A stretch of 37,994 nt of DNA from Ilumatobacteraceae bacterium (GCA_016463105.1 JAEMRY010000002.1:18799-56792), one strand, 5' to 3'. Shown: positions 10,719-19,325, numbered from the stretch's first letter. Numbers and translations: made by a program. The notes: generated by a model not told the origin, from the letters alone.

Positions 10719-11585
10719 GTGGCTGACATTCTGTTGATTACTGGGCTTTCCGGCGCAGGACGGTCGCAGGCCGCCGATGACCTTGAAGACCTCGGCTGGT
10801 TCGTTGTTGACAACATGCCGACTGAATTGATCGACAAGGTTGTCGAGATTGCGTCGGTGGGCTCGACATTGTCAAAACTTGCATTGGTCGTTGGCACTAC
10901 AACTGCTCAGCGAAACGTGATAGATGTTTTAAAAAAACTCAGGCTCACCAGTCACCGTGTTCGGTTGTTGTACTTAGATGCGACGACAGCCGAGTTGGTT
11001 AAGCGATATGGTGCGACACGACGAAAGCATCCGCTGGCAGTAGACCACTTGGGTGTCGAGCAGGCAATTGCACAAGAACGTGTTCTGCTTGAAACAGTCA
11101 AAGGTGAAGCCGATTTAGTTATTGATACTTCTAATCTCACAGTGCATCAACTTAAATCGAAGATCGGTGAAATATTCGCTGCCGGCGATCAAGGCGACAC
11201 GATGCAGGTTTCGGTTGTCTCATTCGGTTATAAACATGGCTTGCCAACTGATGTCGATCTTGTTTTTGATGTCCGTTTTTTGCCGAACCCACACTGGGAT
11301 GAAAAACTAAGGCCCTTCACAGGTCTTGAAGCACCCGTGCGTGATTACGTGATGTCACACGAAGTCTCGCGTTCGTTTCTCGCTCAATTATTTGCGATGT
11401 TGACGACGCTATTGCCGGCTTACAAAGCAGAAGGTAAAAGTTATTTAACGATTGCCATTGGTTGTACAGGTGGACATCATCGGTCGGTTGTAATTGCCGA
11501 GCAAATTGTTCAGTGGCTGACCGACAACGAGCAACACCCAAGGGTTACTCATCGCGACATTCTGCGGGTCGACTCTGGGCACTAA
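10719..11585 (+). CDS. rapZ: RapZ/YvcJ-family nucleotide-binding protein
   Basis: P-loop protein of the RapZ/YvcJ family (ATP/GTP binding; in E. coli an RNA adaptor that controls glmS mRNA decay; role in Actinobacteria unclear). The 288 residues start with Walker A GLSGAGRS (9-16) followed by LEDLGWFVVDNMP. The C-terminal half has the family motifs SFGYKHGLPTDVDLVFDVRF, LPNPHW and TIAIGCTGGHHRSV. The GTG start has TAGCCT 8 bases upstream and no Shine-Dalgarno. In most Gram-positive genomes yvcK and whiA follow; here gap follows directly after 9 bases. Confidence 0.93.
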   Translation: MADILLITGLSGAGRSQAADDLEDLGWFVVDNMPTELIDKVVEIASVGSTLSKLALVVGTTTAQRNVIDVLKKLRLTSHRVRLLYLDATTAELVKRYGATRRKHPLAVDHLGVEQAIAQERVLLETVKGEADLVIDTSNLTVHQLKSKIGEIFAAGDQGDTMQVSVVSFGYKHGLPTDVDLVFDVRFLPNPHWDEKLRPFTGLEAPVRDYVMSHEVSRSFLAQLFAMLTTLLPAYKAEGKSYLTIAIGCTGGHHRSVVIAEQIVQWLTDNEQHPRVTHRDILRVDSGH

Positions 11586-11588
11586 GGT
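11583..11588 (+). promoter_or_regulatory. Candidate -10 box for leaderless gap transcript
   Basis: TAAGGT lies exactly 6 bases before ATG 11595 and overlaps the rapZ stop codon. There is no Shine-Dalgarno before gap. Spacing is that of leaderless actinobacterial promoters; the -35 region is weak. Confidence 0.45.
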
Positions 11589-11594
11589 TTGGGC

Positions 11595-12605
11595 ATGACA
11601 ATTCGCGTAGGAATCAACGGCTTTGGCCGAATCGGTAGAAATTTTTATCGTGCAATAAAACAAACTGGTCAAGATATAGAAATTGTTGCGGTCAATGATT
11701 TGGGTTCGCTCAAGACAATGGCGCATCTTCTTAAATACGACTCAGTATTAGGTGTATTGCCAAATACGATTTTTGCTACTGATGACGGAATCAGCATTGA
11801 CGGCAAAATTCTTAAAGTTCTGTCAAAGCGTGACCCAAAAGATTTGGGCTGGGGCGATCTGGGTGTAGATCTCGTGATTGAATCCACAGGGTTTTTTACA
11901 GATCGCGATAAAGCCTCGGCTCACTTAGAAGCAGGGGCACCGTGTGTGATTATCTCTGCGCCCGCCACCAATGCTGATGCAACTTTTGTGTACGGCGTCA
12001 ACCACCAAGATTTTGATCCAAAAAATCACAAAGTAGTTTCGAATGCCAGTTGCACTACGAATTGTTTTGTGCCGATGGTCAAAGTTTTGGATGATGCATT
12101 TGGCGTCGAAAATGGTCTGATGACTACGATCCATGCATACACAGGTGATCAGTCTTTAGTAGACGGGCCGCACAGTGATTTGCGTCGAGCAAGGGCTGCG
12201 GCGATAAATATTATTCCGACTAGTACTGGCGCGGCACGAGCAACAAGTCTGGTGATGCAATCAATGAAGGGCAAACTTGACGGAACATCTTTGCGTGTTC
12301 CCGTGCCGACGGGGTCGATTACTGATCTTGTTGCAAACTTAAAAAAACCAGCGTCAGTTGCCGAAATTAATTCGGCGTTTAAGGCTGCGGCAACTGGTCC
12401 ACTTAAAAATATTCTCGAATATTGCACCGACCCAATTGTTTCTAGCGATGTTGTGACTAATCCTCATAGTTGCGTGTTTGACAGTGACTTGACAATGAGT
12501 ATGGGTTCTCTGGTCAAGGTCTTGGGTTGGTATGACAACGAATGGGGCTACTCGAATCGGCTCGTAGACATAACCGCGTTTATCGGGGCTGCACTCAAGC
12601 GCTAA
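11595..12605 (+). CDS. gap: Glyceraldehyde-3-phosphate dehydrogenase, type I
   Basis: Oxidises glyceraldehyde-3-phosphate to 1,3-bisphosphoglycerate in glycolysis. ATG 11595 is chosen (336 aa, MTIRVGINGFGRIGRN); the ORF track begins two codons earlier at TTG. The Rossmann motif NGFGRIGR is at 8-15. The residue pair ND after the second strand (AVNDLGS) fits NAD+ rather than NADP+. The catalytic Cys153 lies in SCTTNC, and the C-terminus carries the usual WYDNEWGYSNR. It is the first gene of a tight gap-pgk-tpiA unit; pgk begins on the base after its stop codon. Confidence 0.97.
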   Translation: MTIRVGINGFGRIGRNFYRAIKQTGQDIEIVAVNDLGSLKTMAHLLKYDSVLGVLPNTIFATDDGISIDGKILKVLSKRDPKDLGWGDLGVDLVIESTGFFTDRDKASAHLEAGAPCVIISAPATNADATFVYGVNHQDFDPKNHKVVSNASCTTNCFVPMVKVLDDAFGVENGLMTTIHAYTGDQSLVDGPHSDLRRARAAAINIIPTSTGAARATSLVMQSMKGKLDGTSLRVPVPTGSITDLVANLKKPASVAEINSAFKAAATGPLKNILEYCTDPIVSSDVVTNPHSCVFDSDLTMSMGSLVKVLGWYDNEWGYSNRLVDITAFIGAALKR

Positions 12606-13715
12606 ATGATTCCACATCTTGAAGATCTTGGTGACGTGCGCGGAAAAACCGCACTCGTGCGAACTGATTTTAATGTGCCAATGTCTGGGCCAGATTCGGC
12701 ACGAGTGATCACGGATGATTTTAGAATCAGGGCTGCACTTCCGACAATTAATTGGTTGACCGACCGTGGCGCAAAAGTTATTTGTGCGAGTCATTTAGGT
12801 CGGCCTAAAGGCGTCGTAAACATCAAATACTCAATGGCGCCAATTCGTGAGCGACTTGCCGAACTCGCACCGGGTGTCGAACTGCTTGAAAACTTGCGCT
12901 TTGATGCTGGCGAAGAATCAAACGATCCGGCATTTGTTGCGCAACTAATTAACGGTGTGGATCTGTATATTAACGATGCATTTGGTGCGGCTCACCGATC
13001 GCATGGGTCAATAGTTGGTCCACCAAAGACATTGCCGTCTGCTGCTGGACGTTTATTGCAACGCGAGGTTGAAGTGCTCGGTGAGATGCGCAAGAATCCG
13101 AAGCGTCCGTTAATTGCAGTATTGGGTGGTGCGAAAATTAGCGACAAACTTGGAGTAATTGAGGCACTAACTAGCATTGTTGATGCGTTTGTGATTGGCG
13201 GCGGCATGTGCTTCACGTTTCTAGCGGCAAAAGGTCTTCCAATCGGTGACTCGTTGTGTGAGAAAAATCAAATCGATGCATGCAAAAAACTTCTGGCAGG
13301 CAACGTGCCGATCCATCTTCCTGAAGACATTGTCGGTTTAGACGCAGATGGAAATTTCGCCACATTTGGGGTTCGACTTCCTGAACACGCAAAGGGTTTA
13401 GACATCGGTCCTGGAAGCGCAGCGGCTTTTGCCGACATCGTTATGTCAGCACGAAGCGTATTTTGGAATGGGCCGATGGGAATGTTCGAAGATGATCGAT
13501 TTGCCGCCGGAACACGAACTATTGCCCAAGCGATGTCAGAAACAAAAGCCTTCACAGTTGTTGGAGGGGGAGATTCTGCGGCGGCTCTCGCGCAATTTGG
13601 ATACGAAAAAGATGTTGATCACGTTTCTACTGGGGGTGGGGCATCATTAGAGTTTCTTGAACTCGGCGACTTGCCTGGATTAATAGCATTGCGAGGAGCA
13701 CCGAATGTCAAATGA
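12606..13715 (+). CDS. pgk: Phosphoglycerate kinase
   Basis: Transfers phosphate from 1,3-bisphosphoglycerate to ADP. The 369 residues are shorter than the usual 390-400, mainly because about 18 residues between SHLGRPKG and LLENLRF are missing compared with E. coli; the same short form is, from memory, common in acidimicrobial PGKs. Visible motifs: VRTDFNVP (N-terminal substrate site), SHLGRPKG, INDAFGAAHRSH, VLGGAKISDKL, WNGPMGMFE and the nucleotide-site VGGGDSAAAL with STGGGASLE. It starts directly after gap (0-base gap) and overlaps tpiA by 11 bases. Confidence 0.96.
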   Translation: MIPHLEDLGDVRGKTALVRTDFNVPMSGPDSARVITDDFRIRAALPTINWLTDRGAKVICASHLGRPKGVVNIKYSMAPIRERLAELAPGVELLENLRFDAGEESNDPAFVAQLINGVDLYINDAFGAAHRSHGSIVGPPKTLPSAAGRLLQREVEVLGEMRKNPKRPLIAVLGGAKISDKLGVIEALTSIVDAFVIGGGMCFTFLAAKGLPIGDSLCEKNQIDACKKLLAGNVPIHLPEDIVGLDADGNFATFGVRLPEHAKGLDIGPGSAAAFADIVMSARSVFWNGPMGMFEDDRFAAGTRTIAQAMSETKAFTVVGGGDSAAALAQFGYEKDVDHVSTGGGASLEFLELGDLPGLIALRGAPNVK

Positions 13716-14493
13716 AACTAGAAAGCCACTGATCAGCGGCAACTGGAAGATGAATCACAATCACTTCGAGGCCATTCAGTGCATTCAAAAACTTGCTTAC
13801 TTATTAACGAAAGACGATTTCGCTGCTGTTGATGTAACCATTCATCCGCCGTTTACTGATTTGCGAAGTGCGCAAACTTTAATCGATGCAGACGAGTTGC
13901 GATTTATTCTTGGCGCTCAACACTGTCATGAAGCCGATTCAGGCGCGTTCACAGGCGAAATTTCTGCGCAGTTCTTGGCGAAACTAAATGTGCGCTATGT
14001 AATAGTTGGTCACAGTGAGCGCCGCGAATTATTTGGCGAAACCGATGAAGTTGTGCAACAAAAATTAGTGTCGATTCAAAAACACAAAATGACGCCAATT
14101 CTGTGTGTCGGTGAAACTCTTAGCGATCGTGAAGCCGGGTTAACTCATGACAAGATTCTTGGGCAAGTTCGAACTGCATTGGCAAAACAATCAGTCGAAC
14201 AAGTTCGGTCGATGGTGATTGCGTATGAACCGATTTGGGCAATCGGAACTGGCAAGACCGCTACGGCCGATGATGCACAACGGGTGATTAGTGCGATTCG
14301 CCAAGAAGTTGCCAAAATCTCATCCAAGATGGCAGCCGAGGCGATTCGATTGCAATACGGTGGCAGCGTGAAGGCAAGCAATATCGGTGAGATTATGTCG
14401 CAACCTGATATTGACGGGGTTTTGGTCGGTGGCGCCAGCCTTGATTCGGCAGAGTTTGCTCGCATTTGCCAGTACCGGCTTAGAGCCAGCTAA
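13705..14493 (+). CDS. tpiA: Triosephosphate isomerase
   Basis: Interconverts dihydroxyacetone phosphate and glyceraldehyde-3-phosphate. The 262 residues are of normal length. The active site is complete: Lys15 in NWKMN, His103 in GHSERRELFGE, Glu175 in AYEPIWAIGTG, and the phosphate-binding QYGGSVKASN. It has a good Shine-Dalgarno (GAGGAGC inside the end of pgk) and overlaps pgk by 11 bases. In other Actinobacteria secG usually follows closely; here a transporter operon lies between. No clear intrinsic terminator follows. Confidence 0.96.
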   Translation: MSNETRKPLISGNWKMNHNHFEAIQCIQKLAYLLTKDDFAAVDVTIHPPFTDLRSAQTLIDADELRFILGAQHCHEADSGAFTGEISAQFLAKLNVRYVIVGHSERRELFGETDEVVQQKLVSIQKHKMTPILCVGETLSDREAGLTHDKILGQVRTALAKQSVEQVRSMVIAYEPIWAIGTGKTATADDAQRVISAIRQEVAKISSKMAAEAIRLQYGGSVKASNIGEIMSQPDIDGVLVGGASLDSAEFARICQYRLRAS

Positions 14494-14543
14494 GTTTTGC
14501 CGCTGCCCGATAACTGTTAGTGTAATTCTATTACTAGGAGTCA

Positions 14544-14579
14544 TTCCGACTTCTACCTAATTCGACGGGGAGGTCGGAG
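14544..14579 (+). promoter_or_regulatory. Leader hairpin enclosing the binding-protein Shine-Dalgarno
   Basis: TTCCGAC (14544-14550) can pair with GTCGGAG (14573-14579, one terminal G-U pair), leaving a 22-base loop that contains the strong Shine-Dalgarno GGGGAGG (14567-14573). The GTG start follows at 14581. This is the strongest ribosome binding site seen in the window. The stem could limit ribosome access or protect the 5' end; which is unknown. AT-rich sequence at 14511-14535 upstream probably carries the promoter, but I cannot place boxes with confidence. Confidence 0.35.
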
Positions 14580-14580
14580 A

Positions 14581-16326
14581 GTGAGAAAAACCACAAAAGT
14601 GGCTCGTCTTGCTGCAGCACTAGCAACTATTGCATTAATAGTTGCGGCGTGCGGTGGCAGCGATGCGGCTACAACAGACACAGTTGTTGATACAACTGCA
14701 CCAGAAGCAACACCAGTCAGTTATCCAACGAGTTTGGAAGATTGCGCAAATGTTACTTACGACTATGTCAAACCAGCAACTGTTGGTGGCATGACGATTA
14801 CATATGACATCAACCCTGCTGCAGTTTGGGAAGACGGGTCGCCAATTACGGCAGCCGACTTCGCCGCAACATGGGAAGCGTCATTGAACACACCAGGTTC
14901 GATTTCGACATCTGGTTATGACCAAGTGACAGCCGTAGCTGCCGGAACAAGTGACAAGCAAGTTGTTGTTACTATGAAAGCCGTTTACGCGCCGTGGCGT
15001 GGGTTGTTCGGTGCACTTATCAAGGCTGCTTCAGTCAAGAACACGAAAGATGTTTCTGCAGATTACGCAAACAACATTCCGTTCTCGGGACGTCCATACA
15101 AGATTAAGTCTTGGAGCCCAGATCAAGTTGTGTACGTGCCAAACGAGAATTATTGGGGCACTGACAAGGCTGTCACCAAGAAGTTCGTAATGGTGCCAAA
15201 GGCAGACAGCGACACAGAAATTGCAGCGCTTAAGGCTGGCGAAGTTGACTTCATTTACCCACAGTTCTTCGCAGGTATCGAAGAAGCGGTGAAGCAAGAC
15301 AACATTCAAACCAACCTTGACTACGGTGGCGACTACGAAGGTTTCTACTTCCAACAGAAGTGTGGACCTTTCGCAGATCCGAACTTCCGTGCAGCGTTCT
15401 CAATGTCAATTGATCGCGATGCATTGTTTCAGCAGATCTACATTCCACTCGGTGGAAAAGAATTGCTTCAGTGTGGCCCGATGGTGCCTGGACCGTATTG
15501 CAATGGCGACGAGTTCGCTAACGGCTACGACCCAGCAGCAGCAGAGGCTTTGTTGACCGAGAATGGTTGGACAAAGGGAACTGACGGCTACTGGGTTGAC
15601 CCAAGTGGCAAAGTTCCAGACATTCGTTGGATCATCAACACGGGCAACACTCGTCGAGAGAGCACACAGGCTTATTTGATTCCGTTGCTTAACGCATCAG
15701 GTTTCAAAGTGCGCGCAGACAACTGCGATGCCGCTTGTTACTTCCAGCAACGTCTGCCAGGTATGGACTATGACATGGCGATGTACATCAGTACAGCACC
15801 ACCAGATCCGGCTTACCTCACTGGTGGTTTCGCTTGCGACCTCATCCCAACTGAAGCCAATGGCAACATTGGTCAGAACAGTCAGGGTTGGTGCAACACT
15901 GAGGCGTCAGATTTGCTCTATGCAGCAGATGTTGATTCCGATGCAACGACTCGTGCAGACAAGGTCAAGCAGGTTCTTGCGCTTATGGCTCAAGATCATG
16001 TGATGTTGCCTTTGATGCAGTTCCCGAAGTCGGGTTTTGCTCGCACAGACAAGGTTGGCGGTCCATGGAACGCTGAACTCAACAACTACGCAGCATTCAA
16101 CAACATCCACCTTTGGACAGATGTTGACGGCGACGGACAAATTGTGCTCGGTGCCGAACAATGGCCAGAGTGTCTCAACCCAATCACTGAGTGTGCAAAC
16201 TCTTCGTGGATGGTTTGGACAACTGCATTCCAGGTAATGCCAGGTGCTTACGCAACTACCAATGATGGTAAGTACGTGATGACTAACCTGCTTGCTGGTG
16301 AAGCAAAGGTTGAAGTTAAGAGCTAA
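14581..16326 (+). CDS. Peptide-type ABC transporter substrate-binding lipoprotein (SBP family 5), apparently circularly permuted
   Basis: Extracellular solute-binding protein for the permeases and ATPases that follow. The N-terminus is a lipoprotein signal: basic MRKTTKVARLAAAL, hydrophobic stretch, then lipobox VAAC with Cys about 24. A Ser/Thr/Ala linker follows. The mature domain starts unusually deep in the family fold (MTITYDINPAAVWEDGSP at about residue 71), where family members already have some 60-90 mature residues behind them. The missing segment appears instead at the C-terminus, residues about 521-581: VLGAEQWPECLNPITEC, then SSWMVWTT and NLLAGEAKVE, which resembles the usual mature N-terminus of actinobacterial family-5 proteins. 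The core contains NENYWG, SMSIDRDALF and PDPAYLTGGF. Codon use is biased (AAC, TTC frequent), so expression is probably high. Ligand unknown; peptide is only the default guess. Confidence 0.9.
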   Translation: MRKTTKVARLAAALATIALIVAACGGSDAATTDTVVDTTAPEATPVSYPTSLEDCANVTYDYVKPATVGGMTITYDINPAAVWEDGSPITAADFAATWEASLNTPGSISTSGYDQVTAVAAGTSDKQVVVTMKAVYAPWRGLFGALIKAASVKNTKDVSADYANNIPFSGRPYKIKSWSPDQVVYVPNENYWGTDKAVTKKFVMVPKADSDTEIAALKAGEVDFIYPQFFAGIEEAVKQDNIQTNLDYGGDYEGFYFQQKCGPFADPNFRAAFSMSIDRDALFQQIYIPLGGKELLQCGPMVPGPYCNGDEFANGYDPAAAEALLTENGWTKGTDGYWVDPSGKVPDIRWIINTGNTRRESTQAYLIPLLNASGFKVRADNCDAACYFQQRLPGMDYDMAMYISTAPPDPAYLTGGFACDLIPTEANGNIGQNSQGWCNTEASDLLYAADVDSDATTRADKVKQVLALMAQDHVMLPLMQFPKSGFARTDKVGGPWNAELNNYAAFNNIHLWTDVDGDGQIVLGAEQWPECLNPITECANSSWMVWTTAFQVMPGAYATTNDGKYVMTNLLAGEAKVEVKS

Positions 16327-16350
16327 TTGCTCGAAACTAAGTAGTTCAAA

Positions 16351-16392
16351 ATAGGTGCGCCAATTCGACTTTTGTCGGGTTGGCGCACCTAT
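16351..16392 (+). terminator. Strong stem-loop between binding-protein and permease genes
   Basis: ATAGGTGCGCCAA (16351-16363) pairs perfectly with TTGGCGCACCTAT (16380-16392). Inside, two G-U pairs and CGAC/GTCG extend the stem around a TTTT loop, giving about 19 pairs. The downstream sequence is T-rich but interrupted (GTTATTTGTGTCGTTTTATTTT). It probably acts as a partial terminator or a 3' mRNA stabiliser, so that the lipoprotein is made in excess of the permeases. The ORF-track start at 16380 lies inside this stem and is not a real start. Confidence 0.75.
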
Positions 16393-16457
16393 GTTATTTG
16401 TGTCGTTTTATTTTGGAGAACCTTGTTTGTGGACTTGAAACAGTAAGAGAAGACACA

Positions 16458-17432
16458 GTGCTTCGCTATATTTTCCGCCGTCTGGCTTGGTCGATACCGA
16501 CTTTGTTGCTAGTGACATTCTTGGTTTACTTGGCTTTGCGAATCGGCACCAACCCTGTTGAAAGTTATAAACGAGTTAACCCGCGCGCAAGTCGCGCCAA
16601 AATTCAGCAGTACATCGACGTAAACGGCTTGGATCCAAATTTTGTACAGGGTTATTTTAAGTGGTTGAAGAATTTCATAACTGGCGATTGGGCACCCAGC
16701 ATCAAGGGGCGTCGCGAAGTTTGGCCCGCACTCAAAGATGCAATGGCTAATACTTTGCGTCTTGGCACTGCCGCTACGGTCGTCGGCATTTTCTTTGGAT
16801 TGATCTTCGGCGTTCTGGCTGCATTGCGCCCGGGCGGTAGGCGTGATGTCTTTATTAATACAAGTGCTTTCGTCGGCATTTCGATACCCCCGTTCATTAG
16901 TGCGATTTTATTGCAGTTGCTATTTGCTGTTTATTGGCAACGTTGGTTCGGATTTAGTTTGTTTCCAACATCTGGTGTCTACCCGGCAGGGCATACAGGC
17001 TTTGACTTGTTCCTGATGCTTAAGTTCATGGCTCTTCCGACAATTATTGTGGCGATTCAGGTTATTGCGACGTATAGCCGCTACATGCGTTCATCGCTTC
17101 TCGACGTCTTGAATTCTGACTACATGCGCACCGCACGCTCAAAGGGCATTAGTGAACGCCGTATATTAATTAAGCACGGCATGCGCAACGCGCTAATACC
17201 AGTTGTGACGATTGCTGCACTTGATGTTGGCTCGATCGTCGGTGGATTGATCATTACAGAAAATATTTTTTCGTACCCAGGCATGGGGCTCTATTTTTTG
17301 AAGTCGTTTGGTGAGGGCGACTTTCCGTTGCTCATGCCGTGGATGGTTGTAATTGTTGCGTCGATCCTGTTGTTCAATTTGATTGCAGACATTTCATATG
17401 CCTGGCTTGACCCAAGGATCCGCCTTGAGTGA
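16458..17432 (+). CDS. ABC transporter permease, DppB/OppB type
   Basis: First membrane subunit of the family-5 importer. GTG 16458 is chosen (324 aa, beginning VLRYIFRRLAWSIPTLLL), which matches the usual start of DppB proteins just before the first membrane helix; the 26 extra residues in the ORF track would be read from the preceding stem-loop. About six membrane segments are visible. The EAA-type cytoplasmic loop that contacts the ATPase is seen as RTARSKGISERRILIKHGMRNALIP. A weak purine-rich AAGAGAAG precedes the start. The 3' end overlaps the next permease gene. Confidence 0.92.
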   Translation: MLRYIFRRLAWSIPTLLLVTFLVYLALRIGTNPVESYKRVNPRASRAKIQQYIDVNGLDPNFVQGYFKWLKNFITGDWAPSIKGRREVWPALKDAMANTLRLGTAATVVGIFFGLIFGVLAALRPGGRRDVFINTSAFVGISIPPFISAILLQLLFAVYWQRWFGFSLFPTSGVYPAGHTGFDLFLMLKFMALPTIIVAIQVIATYSRYMRSSLLDVLNSDYMRTARSKGISERRILIKHGMRNALIPVVTIAALDVGSIVGGLIITENIFSYPGMGLYFLKSFGEGDFPLLMPWMVVIVASILLFNLIADISYAWLDPRIRLE

Positions 17433-18345
17433 GCAAAATGAAAAAGACTTGTCGCCGCGACAGATGGCGCTTCGGCGGTTCGTCTCGCACAAAGCTGCCG
17501 TGGTTAGTTGCATCATCATCGGAGTTCTGGCACTGTTTGTAATTTTGGCACCATTCACAGCGCGATATGGCGTTAACCAATCTGTACAGGCACCACCGAA
17601 CTCGTTTCTTTCGCCCCGCAGCAACGCTTGGCTCGGCACAGACGACATTGGTCGTGATCTTTACAGTCGTTTGATTTATGGTGTTCGAGTCTCACTTTTG
17701 ATTGGGTTGGCGAGCGCAGTAATTTCTGTAACCCTGGGTGCCCTTGTCGGAGCAGTCGCAGGTTTTCGTGGTGGCAAATTTGACGACATCCTGATGCGTG
17801 TCACAGACCTGTTTTTGGCTTTCCCATTCCTGGTGACTTTGTTGGTCGTACGAAATGTTCTTGGTGGGTTGCCTTGGCTCAAACCTTTAACTGGTGAAAT
17901 GAACTCTGTTCGTTTCATTATTGTTTTGTTCAGTATCTTCGGCTGGATGGGTGTCGCTCGAATTGTGCGGGGCCAAGTTCTGTCGCTTAAGGAACGCGAA
18001 TTTGTTGAAGCCGCTCGAGCAGTTGGCGCGTCGCGTCGATACATCATCGCTCGTCACTTGCTGCCGAATTCTGTTGGTCCGATTATGGTGGCTCTGACCT
18101 TTTCGGTGGTGGGAGCAATTATTGGTGAATCAACTTTGGCCTTCTTCGGTTATGGACCTCAAGCAGGAGACGGCGCTACATCGCTCGGCATTTTGGTTGG
18201 TGCAGCCAAAGGGGCGGTACAAACTGGCTTTTGGTGGCTTGCTGTGTTTCCATGCTTTGTTTTGATCATTATCGCTTTGAGTATCAATTTCATCGGCGAT
18301 GCTTTGCGCGACGCAACCGACCCTCGTCTTGATCGAGGTGCATGA
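17425..18345 (+). CDS. ABC transporter permease, DppC/OppC type
   Basis: Second membrane subunit. Three starts are possible: TTG 17383, ATG 17398 and TTG 17425. I prefer TTG 17425 (306 aa, MSEQNEKDLSPRQMALRRF) because AAGGA sits 6 bases upstream and the overlap with the previous gene is then 8 bases. The order is a cytoplasmic N-terminus with an RRF motif, a first helix, a periplasmic loop with LGTDDIGRDLYSRLIYG (the typical OppC signature), then five more helices. The EAA loop reads EAARAVGASRRYIIARHLLPN. The stop overlaps the next gene as ATGA at 18342-18345. Confidence 0.92.
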   Translation: MSEQNEKDLSPRQMALRRFVSHKAAVVSCIIIGVLALFVILAPFTARYGVNQSVQAPPNSFLSPRSNAWLGTDDIGRDLYSRLIYGVRVSLLIGLASAVISVTLGALVGAVAGFRGGKFDDILMRVTDLFLAFPFLVTLLVVRNVLGGLPWLKPLTGEMNSVRFIIVLFSIFGWMGVARIVRGQVLSLKEREFVEAARAVGASRRYIIARHLLPNSVGPIMVALTFSVVGAIIGESTLAFFGYGPQAGDGATSLGILVGAAKGAVQTGFWWLAVFPCFVLIIIALSINFIGDALRDATDPRLDRGA

Positions 18346-19325
18346 TGTCTGAAAAAGTTTTAGAGATTAGAGATTTACGTGTCACATTTGATACGCCGTC
18401 TGGGCCGCTTGAAGCAGTACGCGGAGTCGACCTTGACGTTTCCGCGGGCGAACTTCTCGGTGTGGTGGGCGAATCTGGCTCGGGAAAGTCAGTGAGTTTC
18501 TTAGCGACGATGGGACTCTTGCCGGCCCGAGCGCGGGTTACCGGTTCAGTGTTATTGGCGGGTGAGCAGTTGATTGGCGCTTCAAACAAATATATGCGCT
18601 CTGTGCGCGGACGATTGCTGTCAATGATTTTTCAAGATCCACTTTCAGCGCTAAACCCGGTGCATCGAATCGGCAATCAGATTGCAGAGATGTTGCAGTC
18701 GCATCAAGACTTGAGCAAGCGCGACGCCGAAAAGCGGGCTATCGAACTTTTAGACATCGTCGGTATACCGCAACCGAGTGAGCGAGCGACACAATTTCCT
18801 CATGAATTTTCTGGTGGTATGCGCCAACGCGTTGTAATTGCAATCGCGATCGCAAATAACCCGAAGGTGTTGATTGCTGATGAACCAACGACGGCACTCG
18901 ACGTGACAGTTCAGGCCCAAATTCTTGAAGTGATTGAGCGAGTGCAAGAACGCTTTGGCACAGCTGTTGTGTTGATCACCCACGATCTGGGTGTGATTGC
19001 ACGCGTTGCCGACCGAGTAAATGTTATGTACGCGGGGCGAAACGTTGAACAGGGGACGATCGATAGTTTGTTCGATCACCCGAGCCATCCGTATACACGA
19101 GGCTTACTCGCATCTTTGCCGGGACCAGGCAAGCAACGGTTAAAGCCGATCACTGGGTTTCCGCCGAATATGTTGAACCCACCAAAGGGCTGTGCATTTC
19201 ACACGCGTTGTGAATACGCGGCTGAAATCTGCAAACTTGACTTACCAGAGTTGCAGACATTTGGAGATTTGCAGACTGCATGTGTGCGAGTCAAAGAGTT
19301 ACCAAAGGCTGAGATCAGAGTATGA
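18342..19325 (+). CDS. Oligopeptide-type ABC transporter ATPase, DppD/OppD type
   Basis: Nucleotide-binding subunit that powers uptake. 327 residues: Walker A GESGSGKS (about 43-50), Q-loop in [12 protein letters not shown], signature [12 protein letters not shown], Walker [14 protein letters not shown], and H-loop LITHDLGV. The C-terminal OppD/DppD extension carries the characteristic cysteines, [15 protein letters not shown]. The ATG overlaps the dppC-type stop codon, and its own stop overlaps the next ATPase gene (ATGA at 19322-19325), so these two genes and the permease upstream are translationally coupled. Confidence 0.94.
   Translation: MMSEKVLEIRDLRVTFDTPSGPLEAVRGVDLDVSAGELLGVVGESGSGKSVSFLATMGLLPARARVTGSVLLAGEQLIGASNKYMRSVRGRLLSMIFQDPLSALNPVHRIGNQIAEMLQSHQDLSKRDAEKRAIELLDIVGIPQPSERATQFPHEFSGGMRQRVVIAIAIANNPKVLIADEPTTALDVTVQAQILEVIERVQERFGTAVVLITHDLGVIARVADRVNVMYAGRNVEQGTIDSLFDHPSHPYTRGLLASLPGPGKQRLKPITGFPPNMLNPPKGCAFHTRCEYAAEICKLDLPELQTFGDLQTACVRVKELPKAEIRV

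Noticed and set aside
12354-12794. 146-residue minus-strand ORF across the gap-pgk junction
   Set aside because: Antisense shadow of two certain genes; no domain, no ribosome site.
12606-13715. Internally deleted, non-functional PGK
   Set aside because: The missing segment is a loop/strand region that, from memory, is also absent in acidimicrobial PGKs; all catalytic motifs are intact.
14494-14543. Terminator after tpiA or well-defined promoter of the transporter operon
   Set aside because: No stem with T-run, and no -35/-10 pair with acceptable spacing could be chosen over alternatives.
16380-16457. N-terminal extension of the first permease (MAHLCYLCRF...) in the ORF track
   Set aside because: It is read from the right arm of a strong stem-loop and lacks similarity to permease N-termini; the protein begins naturally at GTG 16458.
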